Origin: Pseudoalteromonas espejiana DSM 9414 | GTDB taxonomy: Bacteria > Pseudomonadota > Gammaproteobacteria > Enterobacterales > Alteromonadaceae | Assembly (NCBI RefSeq): GCF_002221525.1 | Contig: NZ_CP011029.1 | Location: forward strand, 62,001-126,000 | Direction: 5' to 3' | DNA: 64,000 nucleotides | Shown: positions 1 to 8,977 of the stretch, piece by piece | Numbering within the stretch: position 1 is the first letter of the stretch | How the letters are laid out: every line of letters starts with the position of its first letter | Position numbers and translations under genes: made by a program | The notes under the pieces: generated by a model | Databases searched by the model: none | The model's input: the letters and a program-made list of their open reading frames with translations, nothing else | What the model was told of the DNA's origin: nothing

Positions 1-182
1 TTAAGCATGTTATTTTGCCACAAAACGGCGTTTAATAATGTTATTGGTCAAAACTAAGCTTCTACTCAAAAAAGCAGTAAAAATTTAACTTTTTCAGTGT
101 CCGGTTATCGCCATAAACGCCCATCAGCTGCCGTTATGAGCAATCCATTAAAACGCTAAGCTCAAACCTCAGCCTCTACACA
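1..182. other. Intergenic stretch at window start
   Basis: No convincing gene, tRNA or repeat is visible. Both strands are interrupted by stops, and the stretch lies downstream of the leftward amine oxidase gene. Any gene it belongs to lies outside the window. Confidence 0.5.
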
Positions 183-1298
183 TCACGTTTTAACATTTTT
201 TAAGTAATGCTCCACGCCTATATTTGCTGAATCAACGGCACCGGCAACATAGCCCGGAAATTGCACCGACCATTCACTGCCAATACCTACTAAATTTTGA
301 TGCCAAGGGCCATTTTGCGCGGTTATGTTAGGAGCAGGCGCATGCGTATTTGCTGCGTGTGTATCTAAATGTGTTGCAGTGAGAGGGTCTTGTGCCCAAT
401 CTTTAATGATGTCGGCTTTTGGTGTGGCGGCTTGTGCGCCAAAAAGCCTGACTAATTGCGCTCGACAATGTGTGATTAAATCTTCATTACTAATGCGTTT
501 TCGATCATCGGCGGGTATGCCAATAAAGCCAAATAATGCGGCTTGACCTTCTGGGTTTGATGCATCGTGTATTTCTGCCATTGGCCCAACACTGCTGCGT
601 GCGCTTCCCGAGAGCGTTTGCTTGCGCCAAAATGGCGTATCGTACACAGCAATATACTTAGCGTGTGGTGCCATCCAGGTTGCGGTATTTTGCCACTGCG
701 TTACTAAATTGCTTGGCAATGCGGGGATAAACGTTATTTGGCTTACGGCTAAGCGTGGCGGCAGCGCAAGCATTACATGATCCACATTTACCTGATTATT
801 TACTTGGTTATTTGCTGTGTTTGAGGTGCTAAAGCTAACTTCAATATTACCGTTTTGGTTGGTAATTGTGTTTACCAAAGCGCCGGTAATTATTTGTTTG
901 TTGCTAAGCTTTGCATGTAAGGCCTTAATGAGAGTGCCCATACCCCCTTTTAATCGCATAGAGGTAGGAGAATGCGTATAACCGCGCATCGCTGTGGGCG
1001 GCTGCGTATGTGAGCGCTCTACTAACGTATTGCCTTGCTCGTACTGGGCAAATGCTTCTAGGTTTAGGGTTTTAATAATCGCATTTAATTGCGGCTGAAA
1101 CTCTGGCCAAAACCACGTTGGGCCAAGGTCAAAGCTATTTTCTGTAGCTTGCGAAAGGCTTGTAAAGTCCATAATACGCCCACCTAATTGGGCTCTGGCT
1201 TCAAGCAATATGTAATCGGTAATGTCTTGTTCTTCTAACAGGTAAGCTGCATACAAGCCGCTTAGCCCACCGCCTATAATCGCAATTTTTGTACGCAT
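183..1298 (-). CDS. Flavin-containing amine oxidase family protein
   Basis: This 371-residue protein should be an FAD-dependent amine oxidoreductase that oxidises an amine or related substrate. The N-terminus carries the dinucleotide-binding glycine motif GGGLSGLYAA (residues 9-18), followed by EARAQLGGRI near residue 33, the usual second FAD contact of monoamine oxidase-like proteins. A C-terminal segment with FPGYVAGAVDSA matches the final flavin-contacting region. There is no signal peptide, so it is probably cytoplasmic. It starts 3 nt after the stop of the cupin gene at 1302-1976, so the two are probably cotranscribed. The substrate cannot be read from sequence; at 371 residues it is at the short end for the family. 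Confidence 0.8.
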   Translation of the reverse strand: MRTKIAIIGGGLSGLYAAYLLEEQDITDYILLEARAQLGGRIMDFTSLSQATENSFDLGPTWFWPEFQPQLNAIIKTLNLEAFAQYEQGNTLVERSHTQPPTAMRGYTHSPTSMRLKGGMGTLIKALHAKLSNKQIITGALVNTITNQNGNIEVSFSTSNTANNQVNNQVNVDHVMLALPPRLAVSQITFIPALPSNLVTQWQNTATWMAPHAKYIAVYDTPFWRKQTLSGSARSSVGPMAEIHDASNPEGQAALFGFIGIPADDRKRISNEDLITHCRAQLVRLFGAQAATPKADIIKDWAQDPLTATHLDTHAANTHAPAPNITAQNGPWHQNLVGIGSEWSVQFPGYVAGAVDSANIGVEHYLKNVKT

Positions 1299-1301
1299 TA
1301 T

Positions 1302-1976
1302 TTAGCCTCCACAGCCTATATTGTTAAAATTACCTACTTTAAGATAAATTTTAGCGCTGTTATTTCCCGCTGATATTAACGCTTTATTATTGCTTGGCAG
1401 CCTAAGCCAGCTTCCTTTTGAATATTCTACCTCGTTATGTACTACGCTGCCGCTCAGTACAAATAACTCTAAGGCATTATGTGCATTTACATTATCAAAT
1501 AGGGGCTGCTGCGGAGCTAACTTTACCAGTTTAGTTACTTCGTTATCATCTTTATAAAGCGGGCATATAGTGCGGTTGTTTTGTGTTATCCACGTAGCGG
1601 GATCGTCTGTATTTATGCGCACTGGGGCGGTTTCTTTTACGCACATTTGCCACAGTTTTACAAAAATTGTTGCGCCACTTTTACTCTTAGGTGCATGTGA
1701 AGACCCTGGCGGGTTCCGTAAATAAAAGCCTTGTGGGTAGTCGCCCGACTCATCTGAAAAGGTGCCCGAAAGTACCATAATTTCTTCTCCACCTGGGTGA
1801 GCATGACTTGGAAAAGTAGACTCAGGCGCGTAGCGTACTACGCTTGTTGCTCTGGCTTTTTCTGCGCCTATTCTGTCGAGCATTACCCGCTCAACACCCG
1901 CCTGAGGCGATGTTTGCCAACTATATTGACTTGCCAGCATTGAAGCTTGTTGTGAAAAATCTGAATTGACTCGCAT
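1302..1976 (-). CDS. ChrR-like double-cupin protein
   Basis: A 224-residue protein with two cupin-like halves. The first holds HAHPGGEE at residues 58-65 and a later GSSH near 91-94, the metal-ligand pattern of cupins. The second half (about 140-215) keeps a beta-rich cupin layout but lacks an obvious metal motif. The arrangement resembles the cupin part of ChrR-type anti-sigma factors. The N-terminal zinc-binding anti-sigma domain of true ChrR is missing, so a sigma-factor role is not supported. It is the first gene of a probable two-gene unit with the amine oxidase, which follows after 3 nt. A metal-dependent enzyme or small-molecule sensor is equally possible. Confidence 0.7.
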   Translation of the reverse strand: MRVNSDFSQQASMLASQYSWQTSPQAGVERVMLDRIGAEKARATSVVRYAPESTFPSHAHPGGEEIMVLSGTFSDESGDYPQGFYLRNPPGSSHAPKSKSGATIFVKLWQMCVKETAPVRINTDDPATWITQNNRTICPLYKDDNEVTKLVKLAPQQPLFDNVNAHNALELFVLSGSVVHNEVEYSKGSWLRLPSNNKALISAGNNSAKIYLKVGNFNNIGCGG

Positions 1977-2060
1977 TTATCCAACCTAAATTAAACAAGA
2001 GCAATAATGTATGTTATTGCTCTATAAATTTACGCTCATTAAGCGCTTTAAAATTACGTA

Positions 2061-2834
2061 TTAATTACGACCAGCCATTACACCGCCGTCAACATCCCAT
2101 ACTGCACCCGTTACCCAAGCGGCTTTGTCGCTGAGTAAAAACGCAATGGTATTGGCGACATCTTCGCTTGTACCTACACGGCCAATTGGGTGGAAACTGT
2201 TAAAGCCTTGTAGGGCATCGTTTACTTGTGCTTTAGGAATAAAACCTTCGTAAATTGGCGTGTGTACAACCGCTGGCGATACTGCATTAACGCGAATGTT
2301 GTGCGCGGCTAATTCCATTGCTAAATGTTGAGTTAGCGCATGTAAACCTGCTTTAGCCATTGAATATGCCGACGATGGTGTAGCAGCGATAGCTTGCTTA
2401 CCCCACATAGAACCCACATTTACAATGGCGCCTGCGCGTTTTGCTGCCACTAAATTAGCGGCTACTTTTTGAGTAATAAAAAACAAGGCGCGGTTAATTT
2501 GCATGTACTGATCGTAATCAGCCGCTTCGTGCTCTAAAAATGGTTTAGGGAAAAACACACCGGCGGCGTTTACCAGTAAATCGACATCTGCGTGGTCTTG
2601 TGAAAGTGTGTTAATTAAGTTTTGCACGCCTTCATCGCTGGTTAAATCAGCGGTTAACACCTCAACAGTGCCTAAAGCTGATAGTTGCTCTTTTGCTGCT
2701 TGGGCTTTTTCTTTACGATGCCCAACAATGACAGCTTGGCCGCCTTGCTCTAAAATTAATCGAGCCGTTTCAAAACCCATGCCGCTAGTACCACCAATAA
2801 CGAGTAATTTTTTACCTGAAAATTGCTTAGTCAT
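2061..2834 (-). CDS. Short-chain dehydrogenase/reductase (SDR)
   Basis: A classical SDR of 257 residues that should carry out an NAD(P)-dependent oxidation or reduction of a hydroxyl/keto group. The cofactor motif GGTSGMG lies at residues 14-20, NAAG about residues 87-90, and the catalytic YSMAK near residue 155 with an upstream serine. The C-terminus ends in the usual WDVDGG segment. I chose the ATG at 2834 because GGAG lies 8 nt upstream; an in-frame ATG 21 nt earlier has no comparable ribosome site. It is divergent from the LysR gene at 3004, which is its likely regulator. The substrate is unknown. Confidence 0.85.
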   Translation of the reverse strand: MTKQFSGKKLLVIGGTSGMGFETARLILEQGGQAVIVGHRKEKAQAAKEQLSALGTVEVLTADLTSDEGVQNLINTLSQDHADVDLLVNAAGVFFPKPFLEHEAADYDQYMQINRALFFITQKVAANLVAAKRAGAIVNVGSMWGKQAIAATPSSAYSMAKAGLHALTQHLAMELAAHNIRVNAVSPAVVHTPIYEGFIPKAQVNDALQGFNSFHPIGRVGTSEDVANTIAFLLSDKAAWVTGAVWDVDGGVMAGRN

Positions 2835-3003
2835 GATTATTTCTCCAAGCGCCACTATGCGCTGTATTTGTTATATAAATAAAAAGTATTGAGTTGCCTA
2901 ATAACAAGTAACTTGCTGTTTGGCTTGGGAGGTATTTTTTACTTATTTACTTGCTTTAACAAACGAGATAATCTGAACCATCAATAAAGAAAAAGTTTAT
3001 CGT

Positions 3004-3933
3004 ATGAAATCACCTATACATCTCAATGCATTAAAAGCGTTTGAAGCCAGCGCAAGGCACCAAAGTTTTTCAGCAGCAGCTGATGAGCTAAACGTAACGC
3101 CTGCTGCAGTTGGGCAGCTGGTAAAAACATTGGAAGAGTGGCTCGATACGCCGCTGTTTCATAGAATGAGCTCGGGTAAAACACGGCTAATAACCACCGA
3201 AACCGCGCAAAGTGCCCTGCCATTAATACGCGAAGGGTTTGATAAACTTGCCCAAGGGCTAGACATTTTAAAAGACAACGCAATAAGCGGCGCGTTAACA
3301 GTTGCAGTAAGCCCTGCATTTGCTGCTAAATGGTTATTACCTAGGTTGCATCGCTTTCAAGAAATATGTACGCAAACCAATGTAAATTTAAATACTAATT
3401 TAAAGCCAGTGGATTTTGCTGAGCAGCGTATAGATGTAGGCATACGCTTTGGCGTAGGCAATTGGCAAGGCTTGAGCGCAGAAAAATTAATGGATGAAGA
3501 GGTATACCCGGTATGCTCACCTAAGTTTTTAGAAGACTCAAACCGCTTAAATACCATTGATAAACTATTGAACGAAACCTTAATACACGATCAGTCAATG
3601 GATGACCATACTGGTTTTCCATCTTGGTCGGCGTGGTTAAAAAAAGCCGGAGTAACAGGGCCTTTAACCACTAAAAGCATTCAAATAAATAACTCCGCGG
3701 CTGTATTGCAGTCAGCTATTGACGGCCACGGCGTAGCTTTAGCGCGCAGTGTAATGGCTAAAGATGACCTAGCCGCAGGGCGGTTAGTCAGGTTATTCCC
3801 TAATATTTATTTTGAATCGCCTTTGGCGTATTACGTTATTTATCGCCCCGAATGTGCTGAGCTGCCAAGAATACAGGCATTTAAAGAATGGCTGTTTAAA
3901 GAGGTAGAAAACTCGCATGCTAAAAGAGATTAA
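3004..3933 (+). CDS. LysR-family transcriptional regulator (GcvA-like)
   Basis: A 309-residue LysR-type regulator. Residues 5-65 form the winged helix-turn-helix DNA-binding domain (ALKAFEASARHQSFSAAADE is typical), followed by a two-lobed effector-binding domain. The sequence style is that of the GcvA subgroup. It is transcribed away from the SDR gene (start 2834), leaving a 169-nt shared regulatory region, and is followed in the same direction by the carboxymuconolactone-decarboxylase-like gene and an MFS exporter. LysR proteins usually act on the divergent neighbour, so control of the SDR and perhaps of the downstream pair is the simplest inference. The inducer is unknown. Confidence 0.85.
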   Translation: MKSPIHLNALKAFEASARHQSFSAAADELNVTPAAVGQLVKTLEEWLDTPLFHRMSSGKTRLITTETAQSALPLIREGFDKLAQGLDILKDNAISGALTVAVSPAFAAKWLLPRLHRFQEICTQTNVNLNTNLKPVDFAEQRIDVGIRFGVGNWQGLSAEKLMDEEVYPVCSPKFLEDSNRLNTIDKLLNETLIHDQSMDDHTGFPSWSAWLKKAGVTGPLTTKSIQINNSAAVLQSAIDGHGVALARSVMAKDDLAAGRLVRLFPNIYFESPLAYYVIYRPECAELPRIQAFKEWLFKEVENSHAKRD

Positions 3934-4089
3934 AACTCAGCAGTATTTTTATAAAATACAACCAGTAAAGAAAATATTTACCATGGTAAAAGATAATCTC
4001 TGTGGTTAACTACGTTCACTCCCCGTAAGCTTTTGCTCCAAGTTAGCCACTTTAATGACTAAAGTGGCGTTTAATTAGGAGTGAAAATT

Positions 4090-4611
4090 ATGTCACAAGT
4101 AAGAGTAACGCCATGGCAAGATGGCGAGCAAGCCCCAGCCGAATTACTAGCCGAAATGCAAGGTCGTCGTCCAAACGGTGAACTAATAGGCATAGATAGA
4201 GTGCTACTAAAAAGCTTTCCTTTAGCTAAAGGCTGGAACGAGTTGCTAGGGCGAGTTAGAGCAAACTTTGGCTTATCGCTTGAGTACCGCGAACTTATTA
4301 TGCTGCGTGTAGCGGTATTAAACAAAGCCGATTTTGAATGGAATGTGCACTACCCTGCATACATACAAGCTGGCGGTACCGATGAAAAAGCAACTGCACT
4401 TAAAAGCGTGGTAGTAAATGCTGAATTATTCTCTGAGCAGGAGCTGGCTCTGCTTGAACTTACTGAGCAATCAACCACTAAAGTAAATGTTGATGGCGGC
4501 GTTATTGAGCGTTTAAAAGCGCTATTTGGCGAAACGCAAACTGTAGAAGCGGTAGCAACTGTGGCTGCTTATAACATGGTATCGCGCTTTTTAGTGGCGT
4601 TAGACATTTAA
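4090..4611 (+). CDS. Carboxymuconolactone decarboxylase (CMD/AhpD-like) family protein
   Basis: A 173-residue, mostly helical protein of the CMD/AhpD-like superfamily, recognised from the central LSLEYRELIMLRVAV helix followed by NKADFEWNVHYPAYIQAGG. The CxxC pair that makes AhpD a peroxidase reductase is absent, so a decarboxylase/lactonase-like or structural role is more likely than peroxide reduction. The start at 4090 is preferred over GTG 4081 because AGGAG (4077-4081) sits 8 nt upstream of it. It lies between the LysR gene and the MFS exporter, 57 nt before the latter, and probably forms an operon with it. Confidence 0.75.
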   Translation: MSQVRVTPWQDGEQAPAELLAEMQGRRPNGELIGIDRVLLKSFPLAKGWNELLGRVRANFGLSLEYRELIMLRVAVLNKADFEWNVHYPAYIQAGGTDEKATALKSVVVNAELFSEQELALLELTEQSTTKVNVDGGVIERLKALFGETQTVEAVATVAAYNMVSRFLVALDI

Positions 4612-4668
4612 ATACCTCAACCATAACAATCTTTTTAGCTCCTTGAATACTTTTAGGAAAGTGAACCC

Positions 4669-5898
4669 ATGCCAAAATTAAACGCTATAGACTCAGATAT
4701 GTTTGAGCCGAGCGATCCTCAAGTTCAAACCTCTAACTTATGGCGTTTAATGTTAGCGCAGGCACTGTCTGGGGCTAATAGCGTTGTGCTGTATGCAACG
4801 GGTGCGGTTGTGGGGAGCTTATTGGCTCCTACTGCACTTTTAGCTACATTACCTGTTTCTATTTTTGTTTTAGGTATGGCTTTGTGTGTTTTACCCGCCG
4901 GTGAATTAGCACGAAAATATGGCCGGCGTGCAGCATTTATGGCAGGAACTGGCGCTGGTGTTTTAACCGGACTATTAGCGGCTATTGCGTTGTATATAGA
5001 CAGCTTTTGGCTGTACTGTTTATCTGCGCTGTTGGGCGGCGCTTATGCGGCAGTGGCCTTGTCATTTCGGTTTGCTGCAACCGATGGTGTGCCCGAAAAT
5101 AAACGCCCGCAAGCACTTTCTATGGTAATGGCAGGGGGCGTGGCTGCAGGTATTAATGGCTCGCAGTTAGTCACGCATACCATGCACCTTTGGCCAGGCA
5201 AAATGTTTGCTGCCACATTTATAGCGCAAGCCATTGTTGCGGCTCTAGCTGGTGTTATTTTGTTTGGAGTTAAATTAGCTAAGCCTTTAGCAAATCAAGC
5301 ATATTCAGGAAGGTCATTGAGCACAATTGCCCTGCAACCACGTTTTATAAGCGCGGTTATTTGTGGTGCAGCATCATATATGGTGATGAATTTTTTGATG
5401 ACCTCGGCCCCTTTGGCAATGCATATGCACGGGCATAGTCAAGAGTCAGCCAATTTAGGAATGCAGTGGCATGTTATTGCTATGTATGCACCTAGCTTTT
5501 TTACCGGCAAACTCATTGCACGTTTTGGTGCTGCTCGTATTTCTATTTTTGGTATTATTTTAACCGCAATATCAGCAGCTATAGGATTTTTAGGTGAAGG
5601 TGTATATCACTTTTATGCGCTGTTAATTTTGTTGGGCATAGGTTGGAACTTTGGCTTTTTAGGGGCATCAGCGTTGGTGCTAGAAACTCATAAGCCAGAA
5701 GAGAAAAACCGCGCTCAATCGTTTAGTGATTTTATTGTGTTTGGCTTAATGGCTGTGGGCTCTTTTTCATCGGGTGGGTTATTAAGTGCTTACGGTTGGA
5801 ACACCGTTTTATGGGCATCGTTTGTGCCTTTATTACTGGCTGTTATTGTTTTGATATTAACCAAAAAATACCAAGCCAATTTTAGCGAGCAAGCCTAA
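4669..5898 (+). CDS. MFS transporter
   Basis: A 409-residue inner-membrane protein with about 12 hydrophobic segments, consistent with the major facilitator superfamily. A basic cytoplasmic loop with ARKYGRRAAF (about residues 83-92) matches the MFS loop 2-3 motif. It probably exports or imports a small organic molecule by proton exchange. It is the last gene of the LysR-associated set (3004-5898) and is preceded by AGGAAAG about 7 nt before the ATG. Drug-exporter-like topology is suggested, but no substrate can be named. Confidence 0.85.
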   Translation: MPKLNAIDSDMFEPSDPQVQTSNLWRLMLAQALSGANSVVLYATGAVVGSLLAPTALLATLPVSIFVLGMALCVLPAGELARKYGRRAAFMAGTGAGVLTGLLAAIALYIDSFWLYCLSALLGGAYAAVALSFRFAATDGVPENKRPQALSMVMAGGVAAGINGSQLVTHTMHLWPGKMFAATFIAQAIVAALAGVILFGVKLAKPLANQAYSGRSLSTIALQPRFISAVICGAASYMVMNFLMTSAPLAMHMHGHSQESANLGMQWHVIAMYAPSFFTGKLIARFGAARISIFGIILTAISAAIGFLGEGVYHFYALLILLGIGWNFGFLGASALVLETHKPEEKNRAQSFSDFIVFGLMAVGSFSSGGLLSAYGWNTVLWASFVPLLLAVIVLILTKKYQANFSEQA

Positions 5899-5973
5899 AC
5901 ACAAATAATCTAAACACACGCCATTAACCGCCCTACAAGCTGCTTATATTAGCAAGCTAAAGTAGCCTTACTT

Positions 5974-6279
5974 TTAATTTTTGTAGCGAGGCTGTTTTAT
6001 ATGAAATACAACGCGGCCTAAAATATTCCCTTGCTTGATTAAACCAAGCTCTTTTGTACTTGTACTACTGACGTGGTCGCCGCTTAATAGATAGGTATTA
6101 TGCAGCCCTATATGGCAAATACGTTTAATGATGCGTCCATATTTTGGGTGCTCTACCAGTACTACATCACCTAGTTTGTAGTTTATATTTGGCCAGCACA
6201 TGCTCAGTACATAATCTAAATCAAAAAAAGTAGGAGACATACTCTGCCCCCTTACTTTGCTTATGTTGCACTTTAACAC
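5974..6279 (-). CDS. sodX: Nickel-type superoxide dismutase maturation protease
   Basis: A 101-residue S26-family (signal-peptidase-like) protease. The serine motif GQSMSP is at residues 11-16 and the general-base lysine is in RIIKRI at about residue 52, with GDVVLV between them. No transmembrane anchor is visible, as expected for SodX, which trims the N-terminal leader of nickel superoxide dismutase so that the new N-terminal histidine can bind nickel. It starts at a GTG only 10 nt after the sodN stop and has no clear ribosome-binding site, suggesting translational coupling to sodN. Identification rests on both motif and context. Confidence 0.85.
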   Translation of the reverse strand: MLKCNISKVRGQSMSPTFFDLDYVLSMCWPNINYKLGDVVLVEHPKYGRIIKRICHIGLHNTYLLSGDHVSSTSTKELGLIKQGNILGRVVFHIKQPRYKN

Positions 6280-6289
6280 AACGTGAGAG

Positions 6290-6790
6290 CTAGGCGCTTT
6301 TTAGGTCTGGGTAGACCGCGTGCTCGCTTGGCGGGTATGGGCTTTTTGCTTGATAGGTTGCAATGCCTTTGGTTTGCCAAAACGAGTCTGCAAATTGATT
6401 TACTAGCGCGAGTAATTGCTCAGCGTGTTCGCGCTCTATATGTTGTTTACACTTTGATGCAGTGAGCATAATTGAATGCACTAATGCATGCGTATCTGGA
6501 AACTGATCAAACTGAGGCTGTTTAAAGTAGTCGCCCCAAATTACGCGTACTTCTTCTTTTACTTTAGCTGCATGAATTTCTTTTTCGCGCACTAACCGTG
6601 CAAGTTGTGCAGTATTTGCCACTGATAGCGGTTGTTCTAATTCGTTAATAATATCTATAAATCGTATTACGCTTAATGCTGCAATTTGCGCTGTGCTTGG
6701 GTCGTATATTTTGCAGGGAATATCGCAATGCGCTGCTGCACTTTTAAATTTTAATAGTTTATCTAGGCTGTTAATAAATGAGTAAAGCAT
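6290..6790 (-). CDS. sodN: Nickel-containing superoxide dismutase
   Basis: A 166-residue precursor of NiSOD, which converts superoxide to oxygen and hydrogen peroxide. After a 20-residue leader ending in SAAA comes HCDIPCKIYDP, the nickel hook: His21, Cys22 and Cys26 are the expected ligands once the leader is removed. The canonical Streptomyces hook has Gly where this protein has Lys27. The remainder is the helical-bundle part of the enzyme, ending in a PYPP segment. The leader is not a secretion signal in appearance, so the enzyme is probably cytoplasmic and processed by the adjacent sodX product. It is preceded by three small unknown genes in the same direction. Confidence 0.93.
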   Translation of the reverse strand: MLYSFINSLDKLLKFKSAAAHCDIPCKIYDPSTAQIAALSVIRFIDIINELEQPLSVANTAQLARLVREKEIHAAKVKEEVRVIWGDYFKQPQFDQFPDTHALVHSIMLTASKCKQHIEREHAEQLLALVNQFADSFWQTKGIATYQAKSPYPPSEHAVYPDLKSA

Positions 6791-6801
6791 GCTGCATTTC
6801 C

Positions 6802-6984
6802 TTATGATTTATTGCGCTTGGCGCGTTTGTAAAACGAAAACGAAAAAGCGGCGACTACGGCTATAATGGCGCCATAAAATAGTAGGTGTAAGTACGCAGC
6901 AGACCAATGCGCGTGGTCATGACCTTCGTGGGCAAAAAGCGGTAGGCTCACCATGGCTATAAAAATAACGAATAAGTTTTTCAA
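6802..6984 (-). CDS. Small membrane/secreted protein with HEGHDHAH motif
   Basis: A 60-residue protein starting at a TTG (6984) supported by AGGAG 8 nt upstream; longer in-frame starts would overlap the preceding gene and lack a site. It has an N-terminal hydrophobic segment ending in PLFA, then HEGHDHAHW (about residues 19-27), then a second hydrophobic helix and a basic tail, giving one or two membrane passes with a histidine/aspartate cluster on the periplasmic side. Such a cluster could bind a metal such as nickel, which would fit its place 11 nt before sodN. That role is inference; I know no named family. Confidence 0.65.
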   Translation of the reverse strand: MKNLFVIFIAMVSLPLFAHEGHDHAHWSAAYLHLLFYGAIIAVVAAFSFSFYKRAKRNKS

Positions 6985-6997
6985 TTGTTTATCTCCT

Positions 6998-7405
6998 TTA
7001 ATTAAGTCTCTGTGTTGCAAACGATACGGGTGTAAATGAATGCGTTTTAACAAACACCATAAGCTCACTGCGGTTTTTACTTAGCCCCCACAATAAAGCC
7101 GATAAGTCGTTGTGCTTATGGCTATTGCTAAGCTGTTTTTCTAGGCGCTGTTGGGCTTGTTTTAATAAACTGTAGGCTGAGCCGCATTGCGTTTGCTGCG
7201 CTAGTAATGTTGCTAAATTATGATGGGCGACCAACATGGCACATACAGCGGCCTTATTTGTTGGGTGTGCGCTTAACAAGTTATTAGATAACGACAAAGC
7301 AACATGGTAGTGGCTTTTAGCACTTTTAATATTGCCATTGTTAAAGCATTCGTTACCTGCTTTTGTATAGCTTTGCCACTGTTGGTACTCGCTTAAATTG
7401 CGCAT
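6998..7405 (-). CDS. TPR-like helical protein, NiSOD operon
   Basis: A 135-residue predicted soluble, all-helical protein. The N-terminal part (YTKAGNECFNNGNIKSAKSH) reads like a tetratricopeptide repeat, with a second weak repeat from about residue 55. It has no signal peptide and no catalytic motif. It starts 3 nt after the upstream unknown gene and ends 13 nt before the small HEGHDHAH gene. The tight order suggests the products of 7828-5974 work together on nickel superoxide dismutase or its regulation. TPR folds mediate protein-protein contacts, so a chaperone or adaptor for SodN is a reasonable but untested idea. Confidence 0.65.
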   Translation of the reverse strand: MRNLSEYQQWQSYTKAGNECFNNGNIKSAKSHYHVALSLSNNLLSAHPTNKAAVCAMLVAHHNLATLLAQQTQCGSAYSLLKQAQQRLEKQLSNSHKHNDLSALLWGLSKNRSELMVFVKTHSFTPVSFATQRLN

Positions 7406-7408
7406 ATA

Positions 7409-7828
7409 TTAGTGCTCTGTAAGGTATTGTGGGTGTTGTAATGCGAGCTTTTTAAGCTGTGCAATACACGAAAAAACAAAATCACTGAGTTTGTCGTCAC
7501 AATAATAAAGGTCGTATAGCAGGTTAATTGATTGCGCTAAAGCGTTATGGGATGCGTGTTTTTCGCCTAAAAAATACAGCGTGGCATACAGGCGCTCTGT
7601 AAGTGAGGTTATTTGTACAAGCTGCGTTTTATCGGCGTAATTATGCATTTGTGTTAGCAGCGTAACGCCTTCTAGCGCACTACCTAAATGCGGTAATGCC
7701 TGTGCAAACTGATACTGCTTAAATAATGTCTCGCCACTTAATTGTGCGGTTTCAATATCTATAAGTGCTTGTTCAGGTTGGCATAAAACATGTTGTTTAT
7801 GTCTAGCGCACAGAAATGGCAAAGCCAT
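7409..7828 (-). CDS. Uncharacterised helical protein, first gene of NiSOD operon
   Basis: A 139-residue protein that I do not recognise. It is predicted mostly helical and has three cysteines: two in the N-terminal 20 residues (LCARHKQHVLC) and one more near residue 114 in the segment around DLYYCDDKL. The N-terminal cysteine/histidine group could hold a metal. Start ATG at 7828 has AGGAA upstream. It is the promoter-proximal gene of the five-gene leftward run ending in sodX, and the only gene between it and the divergent ChaN-like gene is none, so the operon promoter should lie in 7829-8005. Confidence 0.6.
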   Translation of the reverse strand: MALPFLCARHKQHVLCQPEQALIDIETAQLSGETLFKQYQFAQALPHLGSALEGVTLLTQMHNYADKTQLVQITSLTERLYATLYFLGEKHASHNALAQSINLLYDLYYCDDKLSDFVFSCIAQLKKLALQHPQYLTEH

Positions 7829-7889
7829 AATATGTTCCTCATTTATTTACTTGCTAAAACTGTAAAGCAGAAATACAAATAGATCAAAT

Positions 7890-7908
7890 GATAATTGTTT
7901 TTATTTTC
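7890..7908. promoter_or_regulatory. Possible Fur box between NiSOD operon and chaN-like gene
   Basis: The 19-mer here begins GATAAT and matches about 13 of 19 positions of the classical Fur consensus. It lies in the shared region between the leftward NiSOD operon and the rightward ChaN-type lipoprotein gene. The match is modest in AT-rich DNA and could be chance. Confidence 0.3.
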
Positions 7909-8005
7909 ATTGGTGGGTTTTTGTGTTTTATTGAGGTGGCTTAAAGTGTATTATAAATATATGATATTGATTGTTATTTGTATTAACGGGATGTGTAAAG
8001 TGTGT

Positions 8006-8938
8006 ATGAAAAAGTCTATGTTAGCTTTGGCGTTAATGACAGGTTTGAGTGGTTGTAGTACAACAGCTGTACAGCCTGATAACAGCTCATCGTTATATTT
8101 TTCAGCACTTTACAATGCACAATCAAAGCCTGTTAGTTCTGTATTATTAGAGCCAACTCTTTTAAATGCCGATGTGATTTTAGTGGGTGAGTGGCATACA
8201 CACCCAGGTGTGCATTTATTTCAGGCGGAGTTATTTGAGCAATTAAGTAAAGGTAATAAGCGCACTGCCCTTTCGCTTGAGCAATTTAGCCGCGCCGATA
8301 AGCATACTTTAAACCAGTACGTTAAGGGAGAAATTGGCGAGCAATATTTAATTGATAACACGCAAGCGTGGCCTAATTATAAAAGCGATTATCGGGCGCT
8401 TATAGAGCTGGCTAAAGCGAACAATAGCGATGTAATAGCCGCCAATGCGCCTAAAAATATTGTTACCTGTATTGGCAGGCAAGGGATAAGTTACCTAAAT
8501 AAACTTGATGAAACACAGCGCACTTATATTGCCAGCACAATTGATACTTCACCAAGCGATTATAAACAACGCTTTATGACCTCAATGCACCACGGCTCGC
8601 CCAGTCAAAACGAAAACTATTATGCTGCGCAAGTTACCTGGGATGAAACCATGGCTGAGTCTATTGTTAACTATGTGGTCGCACATAAAAATACGCAGGT
8701 AATGCATATTGCGGGCGATTTTCATGTAAAAAATGGCGAAGGTATAGCGCGTGTTATCAAGCGTTTAGCGCCAGAGTTAAATGTTGTTTGGATATCGCCA
8801 GTAACAAGTGTGCAAGCTAATCAAACAGGGTTTCAGTTGCAGGTTAACGCGTTGCCACCCCGTTATGTACAAAAAGAACATCAACAAGCAGCTTTTAAAG
8901 CTTTAGCTAAACGAGGCAAAAAAACACAGTGCCAATAA
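8006..8938 (+). CDS. ChaN-family heme-binding-type lipoprotein
   Basis: A 310-residue predicted lipoprotein. Starting at the ATG 8006 gives a proper lipoprotein signal with lipobox LSGC (Cys17); the upstream in-frame ATGs would add a hydrophobic leader that spoils it. The mature protein carries the ChaN/DUF399 hallmark GEWHTHPGVH (about residues 59-68) and a later DFHVKNGEG segment, both typical of this iron/heme-associated family. It probably sits in the outer membrane facing the periplasm and takes part in heme or iron handling. This fits the heme operon that follows. A short hairpin that may act as terminator overlaps its stop. Confidence 0.8.
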   Translation: MKKSMLALALMTGLSGCSTTAVQPDNSSSLYFSALYNAQSKPVSSVLLEPTLLNADVILVGEWHTHPGVHLFQAELFEQLSKGNKRTALSLEQFSRADKHTLNQYVKGEIGEQYLIDNTQAWPNYKSDYRALIELAKANNSDVIAANAPKNIVTCIGRQGISYLNKLDETQRTYIASTIDTSPSDYKQRFMTSMHHGSPSQNENYYAAQVTWDETMAESIVNYVVAHKNTQVMHIAGDFHVKNGEGIARVIKRLAPELNVVWISPVTSVQANQTGFQLQVNALPPRYVQKEHQQAAFKALAKRGKKTQCQ

Positions 8939-8956
8939 TAGGTTGTCACTGTGTTT
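8922..8956. terminator. Hairpin between convergent chaN-like and azurin genes
   Basis: Perfect 10-bp inverted repeat: AAACACAGTG at 8922-8931 and CACTGTGTTT at 8947-8956. It overlaps the end of the ChaN-like gene. The run of A on one side and T on the other would serve termination in both directions. Confidence 0.6.
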
Positions 8957-8977
8957 GTGTAATACATGTTTTGCTAT

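Noticed and set aside
6283..6465. A 60-residue rightward frame opposite sodN
   Set aside because: It is antisense to the 3 prime end of sodN, which is clearly coding on the other strand.
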